From Lates calcarifer (lineage: Eukaryota; Chordata; Actinopteri; Centropomidae), in assembly GCF_001640805.2 (NCBI RefSeq), contig NC_066854.1:12308644-12372643 (forward strand): a stretch of DNA of 64,000 bases, read 5' to 3'. The notes below the pieces were generated by a model. That model saw nothing but the letters and a program-made list of their open reading frames with translations, was not told where the DNA came from and searched no databases. A program made the position numbers and the translations under genes. Below are positions 53,323 to 64,000 of this stretch, piece by piece. How positions within the stretch are numbered: the first letter of the stretch is position 1; every line of letters starts with the position of its first letter.

Positions 53323-56300
53323 ATGTATCAGTGTGAGGACAGAGAGGAGGGAGTCCCTCCCTCTAAAACCGCTCTGTGTGGGGAACATGAGAGCCAGACC
53401 AAAGCTCAGAGGTGAGATGAGGATCTCTAACTGTCCATGACTCCTCTCCATGTCAGAGCTCAGCACTCACATCACTCCACCATCATTATTCACACTCACT
53501 GCTCTGTGTGTGTTGTGTTGAAGCCCAGAGCAGCAGCACTCACCAGACTCTGCTGGACCTGGACCTGAACCCAGCTGTGTGTCTATGAAGAGTGACCACT
53601 CACATGATCGCTTTGTTGATTTTAAAGGACGACAACCCTCTGCTGCAAAGAGGTCGGTTGTTACTAACATTATAATGTGACTGATTGATGTTTAAACGGC
53701 TGTTTATCCAGAGAAGTTTATTAAATGTGTTTATTTACACCACTGTTCTTCATTTATATTCCATAAAACTACAGGCAGTCTGATTCACTGTTCACATCCA
53801 AATATCACTTCATGGACCTTTATCTTGTGTCTGTCTCTGTGTGGACAGACATAATGTGATCTAATTCTTGGTGATTCCTCCACAGAGTGGACCAGGAGAG
53901 CTCAGAGGTTCCCAGTGGTCAGTCTGGCCAGCAGCATCAAACACAGCTGGACTCCATATTTATGGTCTGTACATAGATCTGACATTTGGCTCCATGATTT
54001 TATTTTGATTGAGTCATTCATATAGTTTTCTGTTTCAGCTGCTGGAGGAGAACATCATCACTTTTGTGAAGAATGAGTTGAAGAAGATGCCAGAGGGTTC
54101 TGAGTCCAGATTACCCAGAATGCTTAGAGAGTCAGAGGGAGGATGAGGAGGTGTTTGATGGTGAGGATGAAGAGCAGAGGAGGAGCAGCAGAGAGGCGTT
54201 TCTGAAGATCACACTGAACTTCCTGAGGAGAATGAAGGAGGAAGAGCTGGCTGACTGTCTGCAGATCAGTAAGAGGATTTCTTCTTCACATATCAAGTGT
54301 TGAGTTGATAGCTGAGTTTTTGGTCTGTATTAGGCCCACTCCTCATTTTTCATCTTGGTGGTAGTCTGTCTTCTGAATGTTGAATGTTTGACAGTTAGTA
54401 GTTCCAGTCCAGTCAAACTCCACAGAACATGGATTAAATTACCAAGTCAAGTGAGAAGCTACATTCGGAACAGTTCAGTCCATTTCTTTACCAACAAAAA
54501 AGGAATTAAACTCAAAGTTTCAGTATGCAGATTCAAATTATAACAGGAAATCAAAATAATAATGTCATCATGACTATGATCGCACCTAAACAGTTCAGAA
54601 AGGCTGTTTAAATTTTTACATGGATACTCATGGGACTGTAGACCAGTCAGTCAGGTGCAGTGTTGGCATTTTTGCTAAAGCTGGTGCCTCATGGAAGAAG
54701 TCTGGCATTCTTTCAAGAACTGATCCAATCAGACAGGCCAAACTTTTTTCCACCACCACTGGATGCCAGATAATAAATCTGGCATTCTCTTCTCCACTGA
54801 CCAACAAACTGTGACCACTCTGAGACACAGTAGTACATTTGCCAGAGGCTGAATTCTCACAGCACAAGTAATTTACATTGTCATTTTAAAGAATATTTTG
54901 TCTTGGTGGGTATTAGGCTTAACATTTCAGTTGCTTTCTCAAGCCAAAAGTCTCAAAATTTAAGTCATAGCACATTGATCCAGTTGGTCCCAGTCTACAA
55001 ACAAGAGAGTCTGTCAGTAATGGAAGCAATGGAATGTACCCACCTTAGTTGTTCATTCTTTCAGTAAATTAAGTGGTCATATTTTCTCGAGGGTATACTC
55101 AACAATGTTATTTGTTCTTTCAGGATCTCCTGCTATGTGTCAGCAGAACCTCAAATCAAACCTGAAGAAGAAGTTCCAGTGTGTGTTTGAGGGGATCGCT
55201 AAAGCAGGAAACCCAACCCCTCTGAATCAGATCTACACAGAGCTCTACATCACAGAGGGAGGGACTGGAGAGGTCAATGATGAACATGAAATCAGACAGA
55301 TTGAAACAGCATCCAGGAAACCAGACAGACCAGAGAGAACAATCAGACAAGAAGACATCTTTAAACCCTTACCTGGAAGAGATGAACCAATCAGAACAGT
55401 GATGACAAAGGGAGTGGCTGGCATTGGGAAAACAGTCTTAACACAGAAGTTCACTCTGGACTGGGCTGAAGACAAAGCCAACCAGCACATACACTTCACA
55501 TTTCCATTCACTTTCAGAGAGCTGAATGTGCTGAAAGAGAAGAAGTTGAGCTTGGTGGAACTTGTTCATCACTTCTTTACTGAAACCAAAGAAGCAGGAA
55601 TCTGCAGGTTTGAAGAGTTCCAGGTTGTGTTCATCTTTGACGGTCTGGATGAGTATCGACTTCCTCTGGACTTCCACAACACTGAGATCCTGACTGATGT
55701 TACAGAGTCCACCTCAGTGAATGTGCTGCTGACAAACCTCATCAGGGGGAAACTGCTTCCCTCTGCTCGCCTCTGGATAACCACACGACCTGCAGCAGCC
55801 AATCAGATCCCTCCTGAGTGTGTTGATATGGTAACAGAGGTCAGAGGGTTCACTGAGCCACAGAGGGAGCAGTACTTTAAGAAGAGATCCAGAGATGAGG
55901 TGAAGGCCAGCAAGATCATCTCCCACATCAAGACCTCACGAAGCCTCCACATCATGTGCCACATCCCAGTCTTCTGCTGGATCACTGCTACAGTTCTGGA
56001 GGATGTGTTGAAAACCAGAGAGGGAGGAGAGCTGCCCAAGACCCTGACTGAGTTGTACATCCACTTCCTGGTGGTTCAGTCCAAACTGAAGAACATCAAG
56101 TATGATGGAGGATCTGAGACAGATCCACACTGGAGTCCAGAGACCAGGAAGATGATTGAGTCTCTTGGAAAACTGGCATTTGAGCAGCTGCAGAAAGGAA
56201 ACCTGATCTTCTATGAATCAGACCTGACAGAGTGTGGCATCGATATCAGAGCAGCCTCAGTTTACTCTGGAGTGTTCACACAGATCTTCATAGAGGAGAG

Positions 56301-58606
56301 AGGACTGTACCAGGACAAGGTGTTCTGCTTCGTCCATCTGAGTGTTCAGGAGTTTCTGGCTGCTCTTCATGTCCATCTGACCTTCATCAACTCTGGAGTC
56401 AATCTGCTGTCAGAAAAGAAATCAACCTCCCAGAAGGCAAACAGAAGAAAAAATGTATCTACAGAGACAGATTTCTACCAGAGTGCTGTGGACAAGGCCT
56501 TACAGAGTCCAAATGGACACCTGGACTTGTTCCTCCGCTTCCTCCTGGGTCTTTCACAGCAGACCAATCAGACTCTCCTACGAGGCCTGCTGACACAGAC
56601 AGGAAGTGGCTCAGAGACCAATCAGGAAACAATCCAGTACATCAAGAAGAGGATCGAAGAGGCTTCCTCTGCTGAGAAAAGCATCAACCTGTTCCACTGT
56701 CTGAATGAACTGAATGATCATTCTCTAGTGGAGGAGATCCAACAGTCCCTGAGATCAGGACGTCTGTCCACAGACAGACTGTCTCCTGCTCAGTGGTCAG
56801 CTCTGGTCTTCATCTTACTGTCATCAGAGAAAGATCTGGACGTGTTTGACCTGAAGAAATACTCTGCTTCAGAGGAGGCTCTTCTGAGGCTGCTGCCAGT
56901 GATCAAAGCCTCTAACAAAGCTCTGTAAGTGTATAGGTAGTTTGATTTATTCATCATTATATAAAGACACTGCTGTATTCAACAGGAGAGAAAATAAATT
57001 GCTCTCTTCTTTCATTCTCTATCATCATCTCTTCAGACTGAGTGGCTGTAACCTCTCAGAGAGAAGCTGTGAAGCTCTGTCCTCAGTTCTCAGCTGCCAG
57101 TCCTCTAGTCTGAGAGATCTGGACCTGGGTAACAACAACCTGCAGGATTCAGGAGTGAAGCTTCTGTCTGTTGGACTAAAGAGTCCACACTGTGTACTGA
57201 AAACTCTCAGGTCAGGATTCATTAACCGGGTTCATTGATGATCAGTGGATAAACAGTTAACCTGTGTAAGATTGTGTAAAGTACATTTAAGTTCAACAGG
57301 ACTTTCTAGACTCAGAGAATTACTTTCCATGAGGAGTTTTTGTCTTTTTCTCTAGTTTTTTCTTTTATTGTTGAATTATTTAATTCCACTGATGATGTTT
57401 AAGATATTTTCATAAATTTGTTTCAAACACATTGTAGTGTTGACAGAGGGTTCCTGTGTGTTGTGTGTTTGCAGTCTGTCAGGCTGTCTGATCACAGAGG
57501 AAGGCTGTGCTTCTCTGGCCTCAGCTCTGAGCTCCAACCCCTCCCATCTGAGAGAGCTGGACCTGAGCTACAATCATCCAGGAGACTCAGGAGTGAAGCG
57601 ACTGCGTGCTGGACTGGAGGATCCAGACTGGAGACTGGACACTCTCAGGTAAGGAGAGGCCTGCTGCAGCCACAGACGATGTCTGATAGAGGAGGGAGAG
57701 CTGGAAACATTTTCTCTGTCACAGCTGAAGACAGATCTGTACACAAGTTCTTTGTATTCAACAACAGAATAATAGAACAATCTGTGTATTGGAGCCATGT
57801 AATGTCCATGTTAGCATGCTGAAAGAGAATGTGCTGGTCTGACCCCCCTCCTCCTTTCAGGGTGGAGCCTGCTGGAGTCCGATGGTTGAGTCCAGGTCTG
57901 AGGAAGTGTAAGTGTGTTTTTAATTTGATTCCTGAAAACAAAGCAGCTTCAAACTGTCACATCACTCATTCACATCACTGATGTCATGAGTCATCATCAA
58001 ACTGTCAATCAGTGATCAGATCTATAACAGCAGCTGTATTGTGTCTTGTTCTCTCCATCAGATTCCTGTCAACTCACAATCGACACAAACACAGTAAACA
58101 CAAAAATCAAACTGTCTGACAACAACAGGAAGATGACACGTGTGGAGGAGGATCAGTCATATCCTGATCATCCAGACAGATTTGATCACTGGCCTCTGCT
58201 GCTGTGTAGAACTGATCTGACTGGTTGCTGTTACTGGGAGGTTGAGTGGAAAGGAGAGGTTTATGTCTCAGTGAGTTACAGAGGAATCAGAAGGAAAGGA
58301 GCCAGTGAAGACTGCAGGTTTGGAAGGAACGATCAGTCCTGGAGTCTGTTCTGCTCTGATACTTATGGTTTCTCTGTCTGTCACAATGACAGAGAAACTT
58401 ATATCTCCTCCTCCTCTGTCTCTGTCTCTGACAGAGTAGCAGTGTATGTAGACTATCCTGCTGGCTCTGTGTCCTTCTACAGAGTCTCCTCTGACTCACT
58501 GATCCACCTCTACACCTTCAACACCACATTCACTGAACCTCTTTATCCTGGGTTTGGGTTTAGGTTGTCGCGGTGGGATTCCTCCCTGTCTCTGTGTTCA
58601 GTGTAG
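53323..58606 (+). CDS. NLR gene B: FISNA-NACHT-LRR-B30.2 receptor (NLRC3-like)
   Basis: Inverted paralogue of gene A. Exons: 53323-53411 ([15 protein letters not shown]), 53524-53652, 53886-53964, 54039-54268, 55124-56924 (FISNA-NACHT, 1,801 bases), 57037-57210 and 57475-57648 (LRR), 57861-57907, 58062-58606 (PRY-SPRY, ends LCSV). About 1,088 codons fit if one inserted base is discounted. Walker A GVAGIGKT is coded at about 55,411-55,434; the Walker B region reads [11 protein letters not shown]. Exon 4 has an extra C (GATGCCAGAGG at 54,090; gene A has GATGCAGAGG), causing a frameshift and a TGA about 20 codons later. The NACHT exon has an open frame from ATG 55,105, so an N-terminally shortened product is conceivable. 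Exon 4 also changes Leu to Phe in the EEVLDGED segment. Confidence 0.87.
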
Positions 58607-58625
58607 CAGAGTCTCCTCCTGTCAG
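53775..58625 (+). repeat. NLR inverted repeat, right arm
   Basis: Matches the left arm (44,275-49,060) in opposite orientation; the loop between them is about 4.7 kb. Identity spans introns as well as exons in the NACHT-LRR part. Confidence 0.9.
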
Positions 58626-59097
58626 AGAAACTTTCTCTCTTGAACAGATGGTTCAGTTTGTTCATGTCTGTCTCTTTTACACACACATGAAATGGGGAAA
58701 GGAGAGAAGCTGACATTAAGACATTACATATATTTCAATCTATCATATTGCTCTGGAACATTATTTGTGTTTAAACAGTGTTTAAAGTAAATGTGAGTTG
58801 TTATATTATTTATACATGTCTAAATATCATTTGAAACATATATAACTTTTGCTCAGGATTTTTTCAAACAAATCCGTCTGTTGGAATGCTCGACAGATCT
58901 GAATGTCACAGGTTGTTTAATGATTGAGTCAACTTAGTAAGCATCATACTGATTATGTATGCAAGAGTAAAAGGATTGTATTGTTATGTTAAATTATACA
59001 CACAATTATACATCACTTTATTTGTTTAACCATATAGTCTAATAACATTATTTATTGTCACTTTTAGTTTTTACTGGGTTCTTGTGTTCAGAGTGTC

Positions 59098-59124
59098 TTT
59101 TTTTTTTTTTTTTTTTTTTTTTTT
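59098..59124. repeat. Poly(T) run, 27 bp
   Basis: Uninterrupted T within the probable gene B 3' UTR, just before its AATAAA. Confidence 0.95.
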
Positions 59125-59150
59125 GGTTGCAGTTAATTTATGAGTGCTTG

Positions 59151-59156
59151 AATAAA
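59151..59156 (+). terminator. Likely NLR gene B polyadenylation signal
   Basis: AATAAA about 545 bp after the gene B stop, followed within 50 bp by a T/GT-rich stretch that suits a downstream element. Confidence 0.6.
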
Positions 59157-59181
59157 ATCCACCATAACAGTAGTTGTTTTG

Positions 59182-59190
<9 letters not shown>

Positions 59191-59234
<44 letters not shown>
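59191..59234. repeat. (TG)22 microsatellite
   Basis: Uninterrupted TG dinucleotides over 44 bp. Confidence 0.97.
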
Positions 59235-59235
<1 letters not shown>

Positions 59236-60929
59236 ATTGGTTAGCACTGTTGGTTAAGTGATAACTCTAAATTGCCTGTAGTTATGAGAGATTGTTAAAC
59301 TGCTATAAATACTGATTTCAATACTGCTACTGATCGTTGTTATGTCATCAATAATAAGAAAATAGACATATCTTAATTTACAGAAACCTTCTTTCTTTCC
59401 AAATAAATTATTTTTGGTGCATTATTCTTCTGAACTGACTCTGCTTCACTTTTAGAACTCCACTTGAAAATAAGAGTTGACAGTAAAACTACTCAAATAT
59501 TGTAAGTAATATATCTGTTCATTGATAATGTGACGCCATCTGGTGGTGAAAATAAATTGTGTTATGCCAGTTTAATGAACACAATTGACATCAGGTATTT
59601 TAAATGATTAAATCTTAATCTTGCCGTCATATTGTACAGTTTACAAATTCTCCCACTACAAAACACTCTTTCACTACTCTGAGGTTGTGAAACATTTTGA
59701 ATCTTCACTTTGGATGTTGAACTTCAAACTTCAGGGAGTATTTGAGGGTTAAAACCCATGACCTTGACCTTTGGACAAGTCATCCAACAGATGGGACAGA
59801 AGAGTCTGGGACAGAAGCAAAAATAAATTCTTCTCTTGGAGAATTTTAGTCTTTCAAAATAAAATCTCTGTCTCAGGATTGAACCAACAACCTCCAAACT
59901 TCTGAAGAGCCATTGACCACCTGGAGCCTCATGGAAAAACACTATAAGCTTAATTTCTTAGACCTTTTCAGTCTTTCCTCTAGACAAAAACCTTCAACAC
60001 TAAGAACCCAATGACCTGTTTTATCTTGGAAATGATCTAACTGAAAACTCAGCGCCTCTTCAATCTGACAATCTCTGATCCAAAGTTTTCCTCTCAGTGT
60101 TGTAACTGCTACTTTTTAGGAAGACATGCTGGACTATCTCAAGACTTCCACACTCATAATCTAGTGGGATGTTTTCCTATGACATGTAAAGACTTGAATT
60201 TATTACACTTACAAACACAGACAATATTAACAATACCAACAATACACAACTCAGCTAAAGTGACATAGATCCATGAAAAATGATTTACATAGAGATGAAT
60301 TCACACTAACATGTTGTGTATTGTGAATATATTAAGACATAAAAACAGCTAAATGAATTAACAGCAATGCAAGAATACTAAATCCTTTTAGTACATTTCT
60401 AAGACTTTTACCAGTATAATGATTTATGTATTGAACGCACTGAGGTGCAGCTGTTTCTCTGTGTTTGGCAGAGGAGGAAGATAAAACGCAGTTTCCATTG
60501 GATTCAAATCATAATTTCACCACAATGGAACAAATAATTATAGATCTACAGGTAAACTGTTAGACAATGGGCTCTTTATTTGAAAAAACATGACTTATTC
60601 TATATTCTATATATACTCAAAAGTATAAAGCAAGTATTATACTTTCAATTAATGCAAATTTTGTTTTGAGTGGGTGTACTCGATGTTCTGCACAGACGTC
60701 CATGTACCCATTACTAGTCCACCTGGAGGAGCATGTTATACTCCAGTGATGCTTTTATTGAAAAAGGCAAAAAAAAAAAAAAAACATATTAAAGAAATGG
60801 CAAAATAAATGACAGTCATGATCTTAAACAAAGTAAAGGTTAATGACATTTTTATCCTGTGATATTTGTAGCTTCCATCTTTAAAGGACTGGAAGAGGAA
60901 GAGAGGAAGTTTCTCTGACAGGAGGAGAT

Positions 60930-63900
60930 TTAACACAGAGACACTGAAGAATCAAGCCATGAGAACCCAAACCCAGGATAAAGAGGTTCAGTGAATGTGG
61001 TGTTGAAGGTGTAGAGGTGGATCAGTGAGTCAGAGGAGACTCTGTAGAAGGACACAGAGCCAGCAGGATAGTCTACATACACTGCTACTCTGTGAGTACG
61101 ATAGGAGGAGCGGGAGGAGCAGTAGAAGAGGAAGGGGAGTAAGCATTGTCTGGCGTCAGAGCAGCTATAGGAGGAGAAGGTGACAGATGTCCTTATGTTA
61201 TTGTGGCAGACAGAGTAACCGTAAATGGCAGAGCAGATCAGACTCCAGGACTGATCGTTCCTTCCAAACCAACCATTTTCTCCGGCTTCTTTCCTTCTGA
61301 TTCCTCTGTAACTCACTGAGATATAAACCCTTCCTCTCCACTCAACCTCAAAGTAACAGCGGCCAGTCAGACCAGTTCTACACAGCAGCAGAGGCTGGTC
61401 AAATCTGTCTGGATGATCAGGATATGACTGATAGCTCATCACACTGTCATCTTCCTGTTGTTGTCAGACAGTTTGATTTTTGTGTTTACTGTGTTTGTGT
61501 CGATTGTGAGTTGACAGGAATCTGATGGAGAGAACAAGACACAATACAGCTGCTGTTATAGATCTGATCACTGATTGACAGTTTGATGATGACTCATGAC
61601 ATCAGTGATGTGAATGAGTGATGTGACAGTTTGAAGCTGCTTTGTTTTCAGGAATCAAATTAAAAACACACTTACACTTCCTCAGACCTGGACTCAACCA
61701 TTCGGACTCCAGCAGGCTCCACCCTGAAAGGAGGAGGGGGGTCAGACCAGCACATTCTCTTTCAGCATGCTAACATGGACATTACATGGCTCCAATACAC
61801 AGATTGTTCTATTACTCTGTTGTTGAATACAAAGAACCTGTGTACAGATCTGTCTTCAGCTGTGACAGAGAAAATGTTTCCAGCTCTCCCTCCTCTATCA
61901 GACATCGTCTGTGGCTGCAGCAGGCCTCTCCATTACCTGAGAGTGTCCAGTCTCCAGTCTGGATCCTCCAGTCCAGCACGCAGTCGCTTCACTCCTGAGT
62001 CTCCTGGATGATTGTAGCTCAGGTCCAGCACTCTCAGATGGGAGGGGTTGGAGCTCAGAGCTGAGGCCAGAGAAGCACAGCCTTCCTCTGTGATCAGACA
62101 GCCTGACAGACTGCAAACACACAACACACAGGAACCCTCTGTCAATACTACAATGTGTGTTTGAAACAAATTCATGAAAATATCTTAAACATCATCAGTG
62201 GAATTAAATAATTCAACAATAAAAGAAAAAACTAGAGAAAAAGACAAAAACTCCTCATGGAAAGTAATTCTCTGAGTCTAGAAAGTCCTGTTGAACTTAA
62301 ATGTACTTTACACAATCTTACACAGGTTAACTGTTTATCCACTGATCAATACAATGAATCCCGGTTAATGAATCCTGACCTGAGAGTTTTCAGTGCACAG
62401 TGTGGACTCTTTAGTCCAACAGACAGAAGCTTCACTCCTGAATCCTGCAGGTTGTTGTTACCCAGGTCCAGATCTCTCAGACTAGAGGACTGGCAGCTGA
62501 GAACTGAGGACAGAGCTTCACAGCTTCTCTCTGAGAGGTTACAGCCACTCAGTCTGAAGAGGCAATGCAGAAAAAGACGATAATTTGTGTTTAAAGGAAC
62601 AAAAATCTCAGGTTGCTCTACTGCGCTACAGCATTTAAAAATAAATCACAGATTTGTTGTGTGAAGCAGAAACATCAGCTTTTTATCTACATGATGACCA
62701 ATGAGGAGATGATACATGTGGGTGATCTCTTGTTGGCACTGATTAAAATCCTGTCTGTTTTATTCTAAACAAGTTGGAGACACGACAAGTTAAAATGTTG
62801 GATAACACGAGTTTCTATATCTTAACCAAAGTTCATGTATATGTGCTCTACATAATATGAAGCAGATTTTTTAAAAATAAGACTGAGAAATACAAAGATT
62901 TTTTAAACTGTGAAACTGTATGAGCCTTTCTAACATCAGCATTGTTGGACTTGGATATCCAATCATTTAAAACAAACAGTAACTTGATCTGACCTGAGAG
63001 TTTTCAGTGCACAGTGTGGACTCTTTAGTCCAACAGACAGAAGCTTCACTCCTGAATCCTGCAGGTTGTTGTTACCCAGGTCCAGATCTCTCAGACTAGA
63101 GGACTGGCAGCTGAGAACTGAGGACAGAGCTTCACAGCTTCTCTCTGAGAGGTTACAGCCACTCAGTCTGAAGAGATGATGATAGAGAATGAAAGAAGAG
63201 AGCAATTTATTTTCTCTCCTGTTGAATACAGCAGTGTCTTTATATAATGATGAATAAATCAAACTACCTATACACTTACAGAGCGTTGTTAGAGGCTTTG
63301 ATCACTGGCAGCAGCCTCAGATGATGATCATGTGAAGTAAAGTATTTTTTCAGGTCAAACACGTCCAGATCTTTCTCTGATGACAGTAAGATGAAGACCA
63401 GAGCTGACCACTGAGCAGGAGACAGTTTGTCTGTGGACAGACGTCCTGATCTCAGGGACTGTTGGATCTCCTCCACTAGAGAATGATCATTCAGTTCATT
63501 CAGACAGTGGAACAGGTTGATGCTTTTCTCTGCAGAGGAAGCCTCTTCAATCCTCTTCTTGATGTACTGGATTGTTTCCTGATTGGTCTCTGAGCCACTT
63601 CCTGTCTGTGTCAGCAGGCCTCGTAGGAGAGTCTGATTGGTCTGCAGTGAAAGACCCAGGAGGAAGCGGAGGAACAAGTCCAGGTGTCCATTTGGACTCT
63701 GTAAGGCCTTGTCCACAGCACTCTGGTAGAAGTGAGCCATTGCTAATTGACTGATTCTTGTTTCAGACTCCTGGGGGGTTGACTCTCCTTTTAACATCAG
63801 ATTGACTCCAGAGTTGATGAAGGTCAGATGGACATGAAGAGCAGCCAGAAACTCCTGAACACTCAGATGGATGAAGCAGAACACCTTGTCCTGGTACAGT

Positions 63901-64000
63901 CCTCTCTCCTCTTTAGAGATCTGTGTGAACACTCCAGAGTAAACTGAGGCTGCTCTGATATCGATGCCACACTCTGTCAGGTCTGATTCATAGAAGATCA
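60930..64000 (-). pseudogene. NLR gene C: third FISNA-NACHT-LRR-B30.2 copy, partial and disrupted
   Basis: Exons in transcript order: NACHT 3' part from the window edge to 63280, LRR1 63167-62994, a second LRR1 copy 62553-62380, LRR2 62110-61937, linker 61723-61676, PRY-SPRY 61521-60930 (stop TAA). The NACHT part is very like gene A (shared patch [17 protein letters not shown]) but differs near its end (FTSHDHHLRLLP where A has [12 protein letters not shown]). The linker exon is 48 bases, not 47 (extra T near 61,706). The PRY segment is altered just after KMT and has an in-frame TGA at 61,439-61,441 with a net one-base loss. The two shifts do not rescue each other: the shifted frame stops first. 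The SPRY part also has a Cys-rich insertion. Likely a pseudogene unless these are consensus errors. The 5' end is outside the window. Confidence 0.8.
62380..62553 (-). repeat. Duplicated LRR exon in NLR gene C
   Basis: This 174-bp exon repeats the one at 62,994-63,167 almost exactly, with its own acceptor and GTCAGG donor. Both have phase 2-2 boundaries, so adding one keeps the frame. Genes A and B have only one copy at this place. The 440 bp between the two copies has no counterpart in A or B. Confidence 0.9.

Larger units (their letters stand above)
58627..60929. other. Tail-to-tail intergenic region of NLR genes B and C
   Basis: No coding exon recognised. It includes the gene B polyadenylation signal, a poly(T) run (59,098-59,124) and a (GT)n run. 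The part next to gene C (60,900-60,925) resembles the gene B 3' UTR (CTCCTCCTGTCAGAGAAACT), inverted. Confidence 0.6.

Overview
The window looks like nuclear DNA from a teleost fish, probably a percomorph. The reasons are vertebrate-type split genes with GT-AG introns, dense CA/GT microsatellites, many decayed DNA-transposon and LINE/SINE fragments of fish type, and NLR genes carrying the fish-specific FISNA-NACHT module. No RNA gene, CRISPR array or prokaryotic feature was seen.

Layout. (1) 1-2.2 kb: decayed L1-type LINE (minus strand) and a Tc1/mariner-like relic. (2) 2.19-6.55 kb: a tandem duplication of about 2.1-2.25 kb that doubles the promoter and first exons of gtf3c3. The upstream copy is a truncated fragment that breaks inside exon 3; the downstream copy leads into the full gene. 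(3) 5,986-14,075 (+): gtf3c3, 19 coding exons, about 944 aa, a TPR subunit of RNA polymerase III factor TFIIIC. (4) 14.6-22.8 kb: CpG-containing promoter and noncoding first exon of hecw2, then a long repeat-rich intron. (5) 22,805-40,910 (+): hecw2, 30 coding exons, about 1,576 aa, a C2-WW-WW-HECT E3 ubiquitin ligase; its 3' UTR probably runs to about 43.8 kb. (6) 44.3-64 kb: three FISNA-NACHT-LRR-B30.2 (NLRC3-like) immune receptor genes in minus/plus/minus orientation. Genes A (44,297-51,761, -) and B (53,323-58,606, +) are head-to-head arms of a large inverted repeat. Gene C (60,930 to beyond 64,000, -) is tail-to-tail with B and is cut by the window end.

The gtf3c3-hecw2 order and orientation agree with what I recall of human chromosome 2 (GTF3C3 - CCDC150 - HECW2), but nothing like CCDC150 is visible here. 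The NLR cluster is the most unusual part. NACHT and LRR exons and their introns are nearly identical between inverted copies, with short clusters of differences, while the centre of the B30.2 exon differs strongly. The A/B intergenic region holds a consensus-matching interferon-stimulated response element. Gene C has an extra LRR exon.

Caution: single-base indels break the frame in hecw2 exon 14 (two), in all three NLR genes and in the partial gtf3c3 copy. They may be real mutations or consensus-sequence errors; the sequence alone cannot decide. All exon boundaries were placed by eye from splice motifs, phase and family similarity.
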